Below are positions 34,960 to 44,371 of a stretch of DNA of 64,000 nucleotides, piece after piece. Both the position numbers and the translations under genes were made by a program. The DNA comes from Bacteroidia bacterium (GTDB lineage: Bacteria > Bacteroidota > Bacteroidia > Palsa-965), in NCBI GenBank assembly GCA_023151315.1, contig JAKLJE010000015.1, positions 37,102 through 101,101 on the forward strand. The letters run 5' to 3'. Under the pieces are notes generated by a model. It had not been told where the DNA came from. It made no database searches and saw only the letters and a list, made by a program, of their open reading frames with translations. Numbering within the stretch: position 1 is the stretch's first letter; every line of letters starts with the position of its first letter.

Positions 34960-36351
34960 ATGGCTCAGAAACCTTCCACTCCAAAAGGCACGCGCGATTT
35001 CTCCCCGGATGAAATGATGCGCCGCAATTTCATTTTCGATACCATCCGTTCCGTTTTCAAGAAATACGGCTATCAGCCCATTGAAACTCCGGCGATGGAA
35101 AATATCGAAACATTGACCGGTAAGTATGGAGAAGAAGGCGATCAGTTGCTTTTCAAAATTCTGAACTCGCGGCCTTTCGAAGCAAAAGATGAAAAGAAGC
35201 AGCAGATGCGTTATGCTTTTGAGCGAACATTGCAACAGAATACCAATAGCGATGTGCTGACTGAAAAGGCCCTTCGCTATGATCTTACCGTTCCGTTTGC
35301 ACGATACGTTGTGCAGCATCAGAATGAAATCACATTTCCATTTAAGCGTTATCAGATTCAACCGGTATGGCGCGCCGATCGTCCGCAGAAAGGTCGCTAC
35401 CGCGAATTTTTCCAGTGTGATGCTGATGTGATTGGAAGTGATTCATTGATCAATGAAGTGGAATTGGTACAGATGATCGACGAAGCATTCACTGCTTTCG
35501 GAGTACCTGTTACAATCAAGATTAACAACCGTAAAATTCTAAGCGGAATTGCTGAAGTAATCGGAGAGAAGGAGAAGATCGTTGATATCACTGTTGCAAT
35601 TGATAAATTGGATAAGATCGGTGTAGAAGGTGTAAACAAGGAACTCGCTGAGAAAGGAATCAGCGAAATTGCCATCGATCGTTTGCAGCCTCTCATTTCA
35701 TTCTCCGGTGATTACAATGCAAAGATTGAACTGCTCAATGAATTGATCTCAACTTCTGAAACCGGCAGAAAGGGAATTGAAGAAGTGAAATATGTTTTCG
35801 GTCTGATCGGTAACGGTGAGTTGAAAACAGCAACGTGTGAACTCGATATTACGCTTGCTCGCGGATTGAATTATTACACTGGTGCCATCTTCGAGGTGAA
35901 GGCGAATAAAGGAACGCTTACCAGCTCCATTTGCGGAGGCGGTCGTTATGATGATCTCACAGGCATCTTCGGTTTGCCGAATATGTCCGGTGTAGGAATT
36001 TCCTTCGGCATCGATCGCATTTTCGATGTACTCAACGAAGTTGGATATCCTGAAGATGTAACTGCTAAGGAAGGAACACGCGTTCTGTTTGCGAACTTCG
36101 GAGGTGAAGATGAGCGTCATTCTATATCGCTCCTCAAGAAAGTCCGTGACGCAGGAATTGCTGCGGAAATTTATCTTGACGCTGTGAAGATGGGTAAGCA
36201 ATTCAAATATGCTGATGCCAAGAAAATTCCTTACGTGGCCATCATCGGTGAGAACGAAAGAACGAACAATACTATTACGCTGAAGAATATGGCAAGCGGT
36301 GAACAGTCAAGTGTTACGCTTTCTGAATTGATCAGTGCACTTAATAAATAA
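34960..36351 (+). CDS. hisS: Histidyl-tRNA synthetase
   Basis: From the ATG at 34960 ([19 protein letters not shown]) the product is 463 residues. An in-frame TTG four codons upstream falls inside the -7 box and is rejected. Class II motifs are visible: motif 1 around [20 protein letters not shown], motif 2 around [19 protein letters not shown], the His-specific loop [14 protein letters not shown] and motif 3 near [13 protein letters not shown] (seen as [13 protein letters not shown]). The C-terminal anticodon-binding domain (about 370-460) follows. It charges tRNA-His in the cytosol. hutH begins seven bases after its stop. Confidence 0.97.
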   Translation: MAQKPSTPKGTRDFSPDEMMRRNFIFDTIRSVFKKYGYQPIETPAMENIETLTGKYGEEGDQLLFKILNSRPFEAKDEKKQQMRYAFERTLQQNTNSDVLTEKALRYDLTVPFARYVVQHQNEITFPFKRYQIQPVWRADRPQKGRYREFFQCDADVIGSDSLINEVELVQMIDEAFTAFGVPVTIKINNRKILSGIAEVIGEKEKIVDITVAIDKLDKIGVEGVNKELAEKGISEIAIDRLQPLISFSGDYNAKIELLNELISTSETGRKGIEEVKYVFGLIGNGELKTATCELDITLARGLNYYTGAIFEVKANKGTLTSSICGGGRYDDLTGIFGLPNMSGVGISFGIDRIFDVLNEVGYPEDVTAKEGTRVLFANFGGEDERHSISLLKKVRDAGIAAEIYLDAVKMGKQFKYADAKKIPYVAIIGENERTNNTITLKNMASGEQSSVTLSELISALNK

Positions 36352-36358
36352 TATTCTG

Positions 36359-37861
36359 ATGCAACTCTGTCCGAATACACCGCTTTCCATTGCTGCAATC
36401 CGTAAAGCACTTCGCGAATTGCCTCAGCTTTCCCTTTCAGATGAAGCGAAACGTCGTGTTAACGATTCACATACGCGTCTTTACGAAGTAATTGCCGCTG
36501 CGAAGAATCCTATTTACGGTGTAAATACCGGTTTCGGTGATCTGAAAAACACACGTGTTTCCGATGAAGAACTCGGACAACTTCAGGTGAATCTTGTGAT
36601 GTCGCATGCCTGCGGTACAGGCGATCGTGTTCCTGTTGAAGTAGTACGCCTGATGATTCTCTTTAAGATTCAAGGTCTCATTCAGGGGCATTCCGGCGTA
36701 CAATTGAAAACAGTTGAAATGCTTGTTGATCTCTGGAACAACAATGTGCTTCCGGTAGTTTACGATCAGGGTTCGCTTGGTGCTTCGGGAGATCTTGCTC
36801 CATTGGCGCATCTTGCTTTACCGATTATCGGAAAAGGAGAAGTCAATTATTACGGGTCCATTCGTCCTGCTGCTGATGTTCTCGCAGAACTGAATCTGAC
36901 GCCTGTACAACTGAAAGCGAAAGAAGGTTTGGCGATTCTTAACGGCACACAATTCATGAGCGCGTACGGAATGTATTCTTTGCTTCAGGCAAAAGATCTT
37001 GCTGATGCTGCTGACATGATTGGCGCATTGTCTTTGGATGCCTTCGATGGACTTCGTGAACCGTTTGATGCGCGTTTGCATGATATCCGTCCGCACTCCG
37101 GACAAATTACTGTTGCATCGCGAGTGGATTCATTTTTGGAGAATTCTCCTATTGCGAATAAACCGAAGTCGAAGAAATTCGATGTGCAGGATCCATATTC
37201 TTTTCGTTGTATTCCGCAAGTTCACGGTGCGTCACGTGATGCGATTGACTACGTGGAGCGCGTGTTGCTGGTCGAGGTGAATTCTGTAACGGACAATCCA
37301 ACTCTTTTCCCGAAACAAGGTGATATTCTGTCCGGCGGAAATTTCCACGGGCAACCATTGGCACTGGCTCTTGACTTCCTCGCAATTGCGTTGGCTGAAT
37401 ATGCCAACATCAGTGAGAGAAGAACATATTTGCTGATTGCAGGTAAAAGAGGCTTGCCACCAATGCTTTCAGATAATGCAGGTGTAAATTCCGGTTTCAT
37501 GATTCCGCAATACACGGCGGCGTCTATCGTAAGTCAGAACAAACAACTGTGCACACCGGCTTCTGTTGATTCTATTGTTTCATCCAACGGACAGGAAGAT
37601 CACGTAAGTATGGGTGCTAATGCAGCAACGAAATGTTCGCGTGTAGTGCGCAATGTGCGTCAGGTTCTCGCAATTGAATTACTGAATGCTGCGCAGGCTC
37701 TTGATTTCAGGATGAAACTCGATGGTGTGACATCTTCTCCTGAATTGATGAAACTTCACTCTTCATTCCGTACAAAAGTTACTCACATGGAGCAGGATCG
37801 TGAGTTGTACGTAGATATTGCAGATGCCAATGCGTTTGTGAATACTTATTCATTCAGTTAA
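36359..37861 (+). CDS. hutH: Histidine ammonia-lyase (HAL/PAL family)
   Basis: From the ATG at 36359 the product is 500 residues; an in-frame ATG at 36335 would overlap hisS. The MIO cofactor triad is Ala142-Ser143-Gly144 (GSLGASGDLAPLAH), and Tyr53 sits in PIYGVNTGFG. The segment MSHACGTGDRV places His83 where histidine lyases have their substrate-selecting histidine. The C-terminal block is NGQEDHVSMGANAATK. It would convert histidine to urocanate and ammonia. There is no hutU, hutI or hutG nearby, and the gene sits directly after hisS, so tyrosine or another aromatic amino acid cannot be excluded as substrate. Confidence 0.9.
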   Translation: MQLCPNTPLSIAAIRKALRELPQLSLSDEAKRRVNDSHTRLYEVIAAAKNPIYGVNTGFGDLKNTRVSDEELGQLQVNLVMSHACGTGDRVPVEVVRLMILFKIQGLIQGHSGVQLKTVEMLVDLWNNNVLPVVYDQGSLGASGDLAPLAHLALPIIGKGEVNYYGSIRPAADVLAELNLTPVQLKAKEGLAILNGTQFMSAYGMYSLLQAKDLADAADMIGALSLDAFDGLREPFDARLHDIRPHSGQITVASRVDSFLENSPIANKPKSKKFDVQDPYSFRCIPQVHGASRDAIDYVERVLLVEVNSVTDNPTLFPKQGDILSGGNFHGQPLALALDFLAIALAEYANISERRTYLLIAGKRGLPPMLSDNAGVNSGFMIPQYTAASIVSQNKQLCTPASVDSIVSSNGQEDHVSMGANAATKCSRVVRNVRQVLAIELLNAAQALDFRMKLDGVTSSPELMKLHSSFRTKVTHMEQDRELYVDIADANAFVNTYSFS

Positions 37862-38452
37862 ATGCATAAAATCATAACATATCTTTTTTTGCTGCTGTTC
37901 GGTCAGCAACTACTCGCTTGTCAGTGTGAAGTTTTACCTTCTCATACAATCGGCAATCTCAAAAAGTATGACGTGATTTTCACCGGTCGTGTTCTGGCTG
38001 TTTCCGAAAACGGAGTTGAATCCAAAGCACATTTCATTGTCAACAGCGTATTTCAAGGAGGACTCTACAAAGAAGTGGATGTACAATATGATGCTGAGTC
38101 AGATTGTGCAATGAGTTTTGCACCAGGTGAAACCTGGACGATTTACGGGAGCTGGGCAAAATACGGTTTGCCATTGACCGGAATCTGTACACACAGCAGG
38201 AAGAAACCAGTGGCAGGCGAACAGGATATTTATCTGGGACAGGGAAGAGCTTCCTGGGATGCGGAACAGAAATATCTCACAGACAGTTTGGGAGTAAAGA
38301 AATTTCTTGATCCGGCTGATTTCAAAGACATGGGGCACAAGAATATTATTCCGGACGGTACTCAGGCGCTTGTTTACTTGGGTCTGGGCTTGGGCGGATT
38401 GGGTGTGATATTTCTTGTGGTTAAACGAATCTTCAGAAAAGATGGAAAATAA
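37862..38452 (+). CDS. Exported protein with TIMP/NTR-like N-terminus and C-terminal membrane helix
   Basis: A 196-residue protein with a signal peptide (about 1-19) ending at LLACQCEVLPSH. The mature N-terminus would carry the Cys-x-Cys that opens TIMP/netrin (NTR) domains, and the following YDVIFTGRVLAVSENG matches the NTR pattern of an exposed strand after the cysteines. A C-terminal helix (about 170-187, ALVYLGLGLGGLGVIFLVV) then Lys/Arg anchors it. Bacterial NTR-like proteins have no fixed role. It follows hutH without a gap and overlaps the pyrophosphatase gene by 11 bases. LLAC could also serve as a lipobox. Confidence 0.68.
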   Translation: MHKIITYLFLLLFGQQLLACQCEVLPSHTIGNLKKYDVIFTGRVLAVSENGVESKAHFIVNSVFQGGLYKEVDVQYDAESDCAMSFAPGETWTIYGSWAKYGLPLTGICTHSRKKPVAGEQDIYLGQGRASWDAEQKYLTDSLGVKKFLDPADFKDMGHKNIIPDGTQALVYLGLGLGGLGVIFLVVKRIFRKDGK

Positions 38453-39050
38453 GTTCCCGAAGTTCAAAGCCCATCCCTGGCATGGCGTAAGTCCGGGTGA
38501 TAACGTACCGCAATCGGTCAATTGTTTCATTGAGATTGTTCCCGGAGACACCATCAAGTATGAGATCGACAAAGCCAGCGGATATCTGAAGATTGATCGT
38601 CCGCAACAATATTCCAACGTAGCGCCTTTGCTTTACGGATTCATTCCTCAAACTTATTGCGGATCGGAGGTTGCAAAACTTGCCGGAACAGAAGCCGGTG
38701 ACGGAGATCCGTTGGATGTAGTGGTCCTTTGTGAGCGTACGGTTACGCACGGGGATATTATTCTTCGCGCCGTTCCTGTAGGTGGTTTACGCATGATTGA
38801 CAAAGGAGAAGCCGATGATAAGATCATTGCGGTCTTGGAAGGTGATGCGGCCTATTCGGGAATTCAAACTATAACAGATATTCCGGAAGCTTTACTGAAC
38901 CGTCTCCGTCATTACTTTCTTACTTACAAATTGGCTCCGGGACAGAGTCAATCCGCTGTCGTAATCGCTGCAGAGTATGGTCGAGCGGAAGCGCAGCAGG
39001 TTATTGCATCTTCGTTGAAGGATTATATCACTTTAACAAACGCTCAATAG
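38442..39050 (+). CDS. ppa: Inorganic pyrophosphatase, soluble family I
   Basis: From the ATG at 38442 the product is 202 residues. Family I features are visible: EIDKASGYLKIDR (about 41-53), YGFIPQTYC (65-73), the signature DGDPLDV (87-93) with three metal-binding Asp residues, and the acidic pair Asp125-Asp126 in ADDKIIAV. It hydrolyses PPi to two phosphates in the cytosol, driving tRNA charging and other syntheses. The start overlaps the end of the NTR-like gene by 11 bases. It is the last gene of a hisS-hutH-NTR-ppa run. Confidence 0.95.
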   Translation: MENKFPKFKAHPWHGVSPGDNVPQSVNCFIEIVPGDTIKYEIDKASGYLKIDRPQQYSNVAPLLYGFIPQTYCGSEVAKLAGTEAGDGDPLDVVVLCERTVTHGDIILRAVPVGGLRMIDKGEADDKIIAVLEGDAAYSGIQTITDIPEALLNRLRHYFLTYKLAPGQSQSAVVIAAEYGRAEAQQVIASSLKDYITLTNAQ

Positions 39051-39096
39051 GCTTTTCTGCCCGTCAGACTTTTCATCGGAGTTTGGAGTGAATCCT

Positions 39097-39104
39097 TATC
39101 TTTA
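39097..39104 (+). promoter_or_regulatory. Near-consensus -7 box TATCTTTA
   Basis: One mismatch from TAnnTTTG, 18 bases before the ATG at 39123 and in an otherwise empty 72-base gap. Confidence 0.3.
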
Positions 39105-39122
39105 TTGGCTGTGCGGTATAGT

Positions 39123-42100
39123 ATGAAATTCGTCAATCGACTTCATCTTTTCGGAGTATTCATTTGTGCCTTGTTGCTCGTTCAATCGGCACAGGCTCAG
39201 CAATACAGTTTTCGCCAGTATTCCGTTACAGAGGGTTTGCCTGTGAGTCGTGTCACCAGTTTATTTCAGGACACGCAAGGGTACATGTGGATCGGTACGG
39301 AAGGAGGATTAGCTCGTTATGACGGACATGAATTCGAATACTTTGATCCTTCCAACGGTTTTCGTGGCACCGTGGTTACCGCTATCACTGAAACGGAGTC
39401 CGGCATTCTGTTCGCTACCGACAGCGGATTAATCAGATATGCATACGCTCGCTTTGAAGTAATTCCATATCCGAAAGGTGGATTCTCTAAGGTATCAGCC
39501 TTCCTGTTCGGAGAAAAGGATGAGCTGATACTTGCAACGGATAAAGGGCTTTATCGTTTTGAATCAAACCGCTTCTCCCGTTTCGTGACAGGTACTCCTG
39601 TAGACAACCTGCTTGTTACGGCCATGGTGTTTGATAAGAACCGTAAACTCTGGGTAGGAACTGATCGAAACGGAATGTTCTGTTTCGATTATCACAATGG
39701 AAAGCTATCGAATGAAGTTTACGCTGATCAGAGCAAACTGGTATCGTCACGTATTCGCGGACTTGCATTGCTTGATGATGGTAACCTCTGGATCGCAACC
39801 TCCGGAGATGGTTTGCATTCAATGACAGATGGAACAATTACAATGCTCCAAATGCCGGCCGGTTTCGGTACGTTGTTTTTCACGTGCCTTCATAAGAGCG
39901 AAAACGGAGACATCTGGTTAGGTACTTGGGGAAGCGGACTGGTTCAGTACAGCAATGGTTTGTTCAGAAGATTCAGTGAGAAAAACGGACTGGATGAAGA
40001 TATTGTCACGTGTATTACCAGTGACCGCGACGGTAATACATGGTTAGGTTCATTCGCCAATGGTCTGTTTTTCTACGGCGGAAGTCAGTTTGTTGCGATC
40101 ACGGAAAAAGACGGACTGCCTGATGACCATGTAAACGGAATAGCACAGGATGCTGAAGAGAATATCTGGTGTGCAACGAATAATGGTCTCGCTCGATTCG
40201 ATGGAACTGAGGTAAAAGTTTGGCAGGAAAAAGACGGGTTATCCTATAATCGCTTGGGAGCGGTTTGTACCGACGGTAAAACGATTTATGCAGGGGCTTT
40301 GGACGGAAGTGTGAATATTGTGGAGAATGAAAAAGTGCGGCAGTTGCATGCGCCGGATTCAATAAATCCCGGAGAAATCATCAGCATGTTGTACACCCGT
40401 GATGGATCAGTTTGGATCGGTACTGTTGCTAATGGTCTCTTCCGTTTGAACAATGAGCGTTTCGAGAGAATCGAAGCCGGGAATATATTAATGCGAAATC
40501 CGATCTGGTCGGTGTACGAGGATGATGAAGGAACAATCTGGCTGGGTACATCGCACGGCCTGCTGATGTTGAAAGACGGGAACGCAGTTTATCCTCCTTC
40601 GAAAGATGCACGAGGTGCCAGCGAATTCACCATGTATGATGTATCAGGTGACGAAACATACATTTATTGTTCTTCTCAGAAAAACGGCGTGTGGCGTTAT
40701 CACCGAAAAGATAAATCTTATCAGGTGCTGAATAAGAACGATGGATTGGGGAGTGTTTATACGGAAGGATTACTTTTTGCGGATAAGAAGACAATGTACG
40801 TGATGACCATGTTAGGTCTTGACATGGTGACATTCCCGAACGATACCACAATGGTCCGTCATTTCTGGTACAGCGATGGAATCGGAACAGATAACTTCAG
40901 TCCCGGTGCGATATTACTTGGCAAAGACGGAAACGTTTGGTTGGGAAGCAGCGATGGATTAATACGATATTCACCTGCCGTTAAATCAAACACCACACAA
41001 CCTCCGGTCGTTCACATCAAGAGAATGATGCTGTTTAATACAGAAACTAACTGGAGTGAATATTCCGACAGTCTTATGCTGAACGGAATGCCGGTTAACC
41101 TCGTTTTGCCATACGATAAAAACAGTCTTACATTTTATCTCGCCGGTATTCAATTCGGCAAAGGGTCGAATATTTCTTTCCAGTATCAACTCGAAGGATT
41201 ATCCGATAAGTGGATCGATCTCATTGATGCGAGTTCAGTGAGTTTCAGTAATCTTCCCCCGGGTAATTATTCATTCAACGTTAAGGCGCGCAACAGTAAC
41301 AATCTGATCAGCGCAGTTTCTTCTTATCGCTTTACCATCGATCCGCCTTTCTGGCAAACGTGGTGGTTCTTTCTGACTGTACTTGGAGTGATGTCAATCG
41401 TGAGTATCATTCTGCTTACAACGTACAGAAGTTTTCGTGCTGAGTTCATTCGCACACATCGTTCTTTCTACGATCATCATCTTACAACATCACGATTGAT
41501 TCTCCTCTTCGGCGGTGCTATATATCCGATCAGCGGTGTTTTGTGTCGTTTGTTCAGTCCTGACTTGCTTATCAATCCTGTTGAACAGCTCGTCATTGGT
41601 GGTGTACTGATGTCGTTCGGTTTCGGTACATATGTATCAGAGAAGATCCGGAAGTTCAGTTCCACTCTTGCATATTCCGGATATGCAATACTCGTGATTC
41701 ACATATTTTATCTGGCTCATATCAACTCACTGAATCCGGTACTCGTTGTTACGATATTCATCATCATGAGTGCGTCTGCGATGCTGCTTGATAACATTAA
41801 AGCTGTTGTTGCTTACGCCGCTTCTGTAATACTTGCTACAGGATTGCTAATGCTTCTTGCAAGTGATAATTCAGGATACAACGTTTGGCTGCTCCTTCTT
41901 GGAGTCGTGATTTCGCTTATCATCACTTTCGTTACAGTTGTGTCACGACTTAACGTGTTCAATCGTTTGATTTTCGCTGATGCAACATTGAATAACTCCA
42001 GAAGTATTGTCATCGCTGCGGACGCGACCGGTAAAATCATTTATGGAAGCCGAAGTATCAAGTCTGTTCTGGGTTATAACGCAGAAGAAATCCTTGGTGA

Positions 42101-44339
42101 CGGATGGTGGAAAATTCGTGGGGATAATGAAGAGGAGAATGAACAAATGCGCATTAAAGTGCGTGATGTTACAGGAACAGTAGCTCCATATGTTGCACAG
42201 ATAAGAGCAAAGAATGGAATCCGGAAATGGATTCAGTGGGTAGATACGGAATTGCCCGGCGGTGTGAAAGTTGGAATCGGTCTTGATATATCAGATCGTA
42301 AGGAAATTGAGGAACGTTACAAGCATATCGTTGAAGCAGCTACGGATATTATTTACACCGCAGACTACAAAGGGAACTTCACTTTCGTTAACGACGTTGT
42401 TACTAAAATTATCGGTTACCGAAGTCACGAGTTACTAGGACGACATTTTACTGAACTGGTTCACCCGGATTGGATTGATGAGGTCCGTTCTTTTTACGCA
42501 CGACAGTTCCGCAAGAAGACGATCAATACATATCTGGAATTTCCGATCCTGGATAAAAGCGGAAGTAAAATCTGGCTGGGTCAAACTGTGCGGATTTTGT
42601 TTGATGAACAAAGACCTACATTGATTCAGGGATTCCAGGCAATCGCACGCGACATAACGGAGAATAAGCACTACGAAGAAGAACTCGAGAAGTTGTCGCT
42701 TGTTGCCAGCGAAACAATTAACGCTGTATTGATTTGCGATCCGAAAGGCCGAATAGAATGGGTGAACGCCGGGTTCACAAGAATTACCGGATACGAACTT
42801 GGCGAAGTTCAAGGCAAACTTCCGGGCGATGTGCTAGCAGGCGACAGAACAGACCGATCACTGATTTCAGAAGTGCGCGAAGCTTCTGCGAGTGCCGAAG
42901 GTTTCTCGAAGGAGTTTCTGGTTTACAATAAACAAGGCTTCGAGTTGTGGATTGATGTGGTGAATTCTCCTATTGTGAATGAACACGGTAAAGTGGAGAA
43001 GCAGATTGAGATTTTCACGGATATCACAGAGAAGAAACGCTATGAGATGCAGCTGAATTTGTATTCGGCACGACTCGAAACGCTGAATATGGCGAAGCAC
43101 GAGTTGCTCAATTCACATAGTATTGAAGACATTGCAAGAAACGTATTAGGTCGTTTGGCAACACGCATTAATTATGTACGCCGTGTTTCGCTTGCAATCT
43201 TTAATACGAGAATACAGGAAGTTGCACTGCATTATGTTTTGCGTGACAATTCAGCTTCACCGGGTGTGTTACATTTTCCGATCTCCGCTTTCAGAAATTA
43301 CAACCAGCTCAAGTCAAACAAAATTGTTCACGTCAATGATCTTACGACGGAAAAAGATTTATCTGAGTCCGACCGTGAACAGTTGGAGAACGGCATCAAA
43401 TCATACCTGATGGTGCCGGTGTACTCAGGAGGACAATTACTGGGATCAGTGAATATCGGTGCCGGTGAAGTCAATTGCATTTCCGATGAGGATATTGATA
43501 TGGTTCGTGAGGTAACCGATGCGATTGCGATTGCAATACAGCAACAGCAGTATCTGGAAATCATCGAACAGAAAAACAAGGACATTCAATCGAGTATTCT
43601 GTATGCACGCCGTATTCAGGAAGCAATACTTCCCCCTGTGTCGATGCTGAAAGATCAGTTCGGTGATATTTTCGTTCTGTACAAACCGAAAGATGTTCTG
43701 TCCGGAGATTTCTTCTGGGCTGAAACACGGGAGAACTTTACGTACCTCGCAGTAGTCGATTCAACCGGACATGGAGTTCCCGGAGCATTGCTCAGTCTTA
43801 TGGGACACAACCTCCTTAACCAGGCTGTACATGAACGAAACCTTGTTCGTCCATCCGCAATTCTGGATTATCTCAACGCAGGAATTCAGCATACACTGAA
43901 TCAATACAAGACTGCCGGTGAATTGCGAGATGGAATGGATATCGTTCTGTGTGTGTTTGATCACCATACGAATAAAATGCAGTTTGCTGCGGCAATCAAT
44001 CCGGTTTATGTGATCCGTGATGGTATGCTTATTCAGTCGAAGGGGAACCGCTTCTCAATCGGAAGTTATTTCGATAACAAGATTCGTCCGTTCACCAACC
44101 AGGAAATGGAATTGCAGAAAGGTGATATGCTCTATTTGTTCACTGACGGTTATCCGGATCAGTTCGGAGGAGAGGACGATCGCAAACTATCACATAAACG
44201 TTTCCGTGAGTTGTTGATGGGAATTCACGAATTGGAAATTGAAGCACAGAAGCGATTGCTGGAAGATAATCTGGCATTGTGGATGGGCGATGGTAAACAG
44301 ACCGATGATATCTGTGTTATCGGAATTCGAATCAAATAA
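39123..44339 (+). CDS. Propeller-Y_Y_Y-membrane-PAS-GAF sensor with SpoIIE (PP2C) phosphatase output
   Basis: From the ATG at 39123 the product is 1738 residues. Order: signal peptide (about 1-24); two-component-regulator propeller repeats (about 30-640, with DTQGYMWIGTEGGLARYDG and DRDGNTWLGSFANGLF); a Y_Y_Y domain (about 680-740); a membrane helix (about 755-775) and five to six more helices (about 795-940); three PAS domains (about 950-1060, 1063-1180, 1190-1310); GAF (about 1320-1480); and a C-terminal PP2C-type SpoIIE domain (about 1490-1738, with DVLSGDFFW, VVDSTGHGVPGAL and TDDICVIGI). No histidine kinase or response-regulator domain is seen. It probably senses an extracellular or periplasmic signal and dephosphorylates a serine/threonine anti-sigma-factor antagonist. 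An in-frame TTG start at 39105 is rejected. Confidence 0.9.
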   Translation: MKFVNRLHLFGVFICALLLVQSAQAQQYSFRQYSVTEGLPVSRVTSLFQDTQGYMWIGTEGGLARYDGHEFEYFDPSNGFRGTVVTAITETESGILFATDSGLIRYAYARFEVIPYPKGGFSKVSAFLFGEKDELILATDKGLYRFESNRFSRFVTGTPVDNLLVTAMVFDKNRKLWVGTDRNGMFCFDYHNGKLSNEVYADQSKLVSSRIRGLALLDDGNLWIATSGDGLHSMTDGTITMLQMPAGFGTLFFTCLHKSENGDIWLGTWGSGLVQYSNGLFRRFSEKNGLDEDIVTCITSDRDGNTWLGSFANGLFFYGGSQFVAITEKDGLPDDHVNGIAQDAEENIWCATNNGLARFDGTEVKVWQEKDGLSYNRLGAVCTDGKTIYAGALDGSVNIVENEKVRQLHAPDSINPGEIISMLYTRDGSVWIGTVANGLFRLNNERFERIEAGNILMRNPIWSVYEDDEGTIWLGTSHGLLMLKDGNAVYPPSKDARGASEFTMYDVSGDETYIYCSSQKNGVWRYHRKDKSYQVLNKNDGLGSVYTEGLLFADKKTMYVMTMLGLDMVTFPNDTTMVRHFWYSDGIGTDNFSPGAILLGKDGNVWLGSSDGLIRYSPAVKSNTTQPPVVHIKRMMLFNTETNWSEYSDSLMLNGMPVNLVLPYDKNSLTFYLAGIQFGKGSNISFQYQLEGLSDKWIDLIDASSVSFSNLPPGNYSFNVKARNSNNLISAVSSYRFTIDPPFWQTWWFFLTVLGVMSIVSIILLTTYRSFRAEFIRTHRSFYDHHLTTSRLILLFGGAIYPISGVLCRLFSPDLLINPVEQLVIGGVLMSFGFGTYVSEKIRKFSSTLAYSGYAILVIHIFYLAHINSLNPVLVVTIFIIMSASAMLLDNIKAVVAYAASVILATGLLMLLASDNSGYNVWLLLLGVVISLIITFVTVVSRLNVFNRLIFADATLNNSRSIVIAADATGKIIYGSRSIKSVLGYNAEEILGDGWWKIRGDNEEENEQMRIKVRDVTGTVAPYVAQIRAKNGIRKWIQWVDTELPGGVKVGIGLDISDRKEIEERYKHIVEAATDIIYTADYKGNFTFVNDVVTKIIGYRSHELLGRHFTELVHPDWIDEVRSFYARQFRKKTINTYLEFPILDKSGSKIWLGQTVRILFDEQRPTLIQGFQAIARDITENKHYEEELEKLSLVASETINAVLICDPKGRIEWVNAGFTRITGYELGEVQGKLPGDVLAGDRTDRSLISEVREASASAEGFSKEFLVYNKQGFELWIDVVNSPIVNEHGKVEKQIEIFTDITEKKRYEMQLNLYSARLETLNMAKHELLNSHSIEDIARNVLGRLATRINYVRRVSLAIFNTRIQEVALHYVLRDNSASPGVLHFPISAFRNYNQLKSNKIVHVNDLTTEKDLSESDREQLENGIKSYLMVPVYSGGQLLGSVNIGAGEVNCISDEDIDMVREVTDAIAIAIQQQQYLEIIEQKNKDIQSSILYARRIQEAILPPVSMLKDQFGDIFVLYKPKDVLSGDFFWAETRENFTYLAVVDSTGHGVPGALLSLMGHNLLNQAVHERNLVRPSAILDYLNAGIQHTLNQYKTAGELRDGMDIVLCVFDHHTNKMQFAAAINPVYVIRDGMLIQSKGNRFSIGSYFDNKIRPFTNQEMELQKGDMLYLFTDGYPDQFGGEDDRKLSHKRFRELLMGIHELEIEAQKRLLEDNLALWMGDGKQTDDICVIGIRIK

Positions 44340-44371
44340 TCCGGGAAGCAGAATTATCTAACTTTATACTG

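Noticed and set aside
36335..36358. Longer start for hutH overlapping hisS
   Set aside because: Adds eight residues absent from the lyase family; the ATG at 36359 leaves a normal seven-base gap.
38415..38441. Longer start for the pyrophosphatase
   Set aside because: It extends further into the NTR-like gene; MENKFPKFKAHPWHG at 38442 looks like the natural family start.
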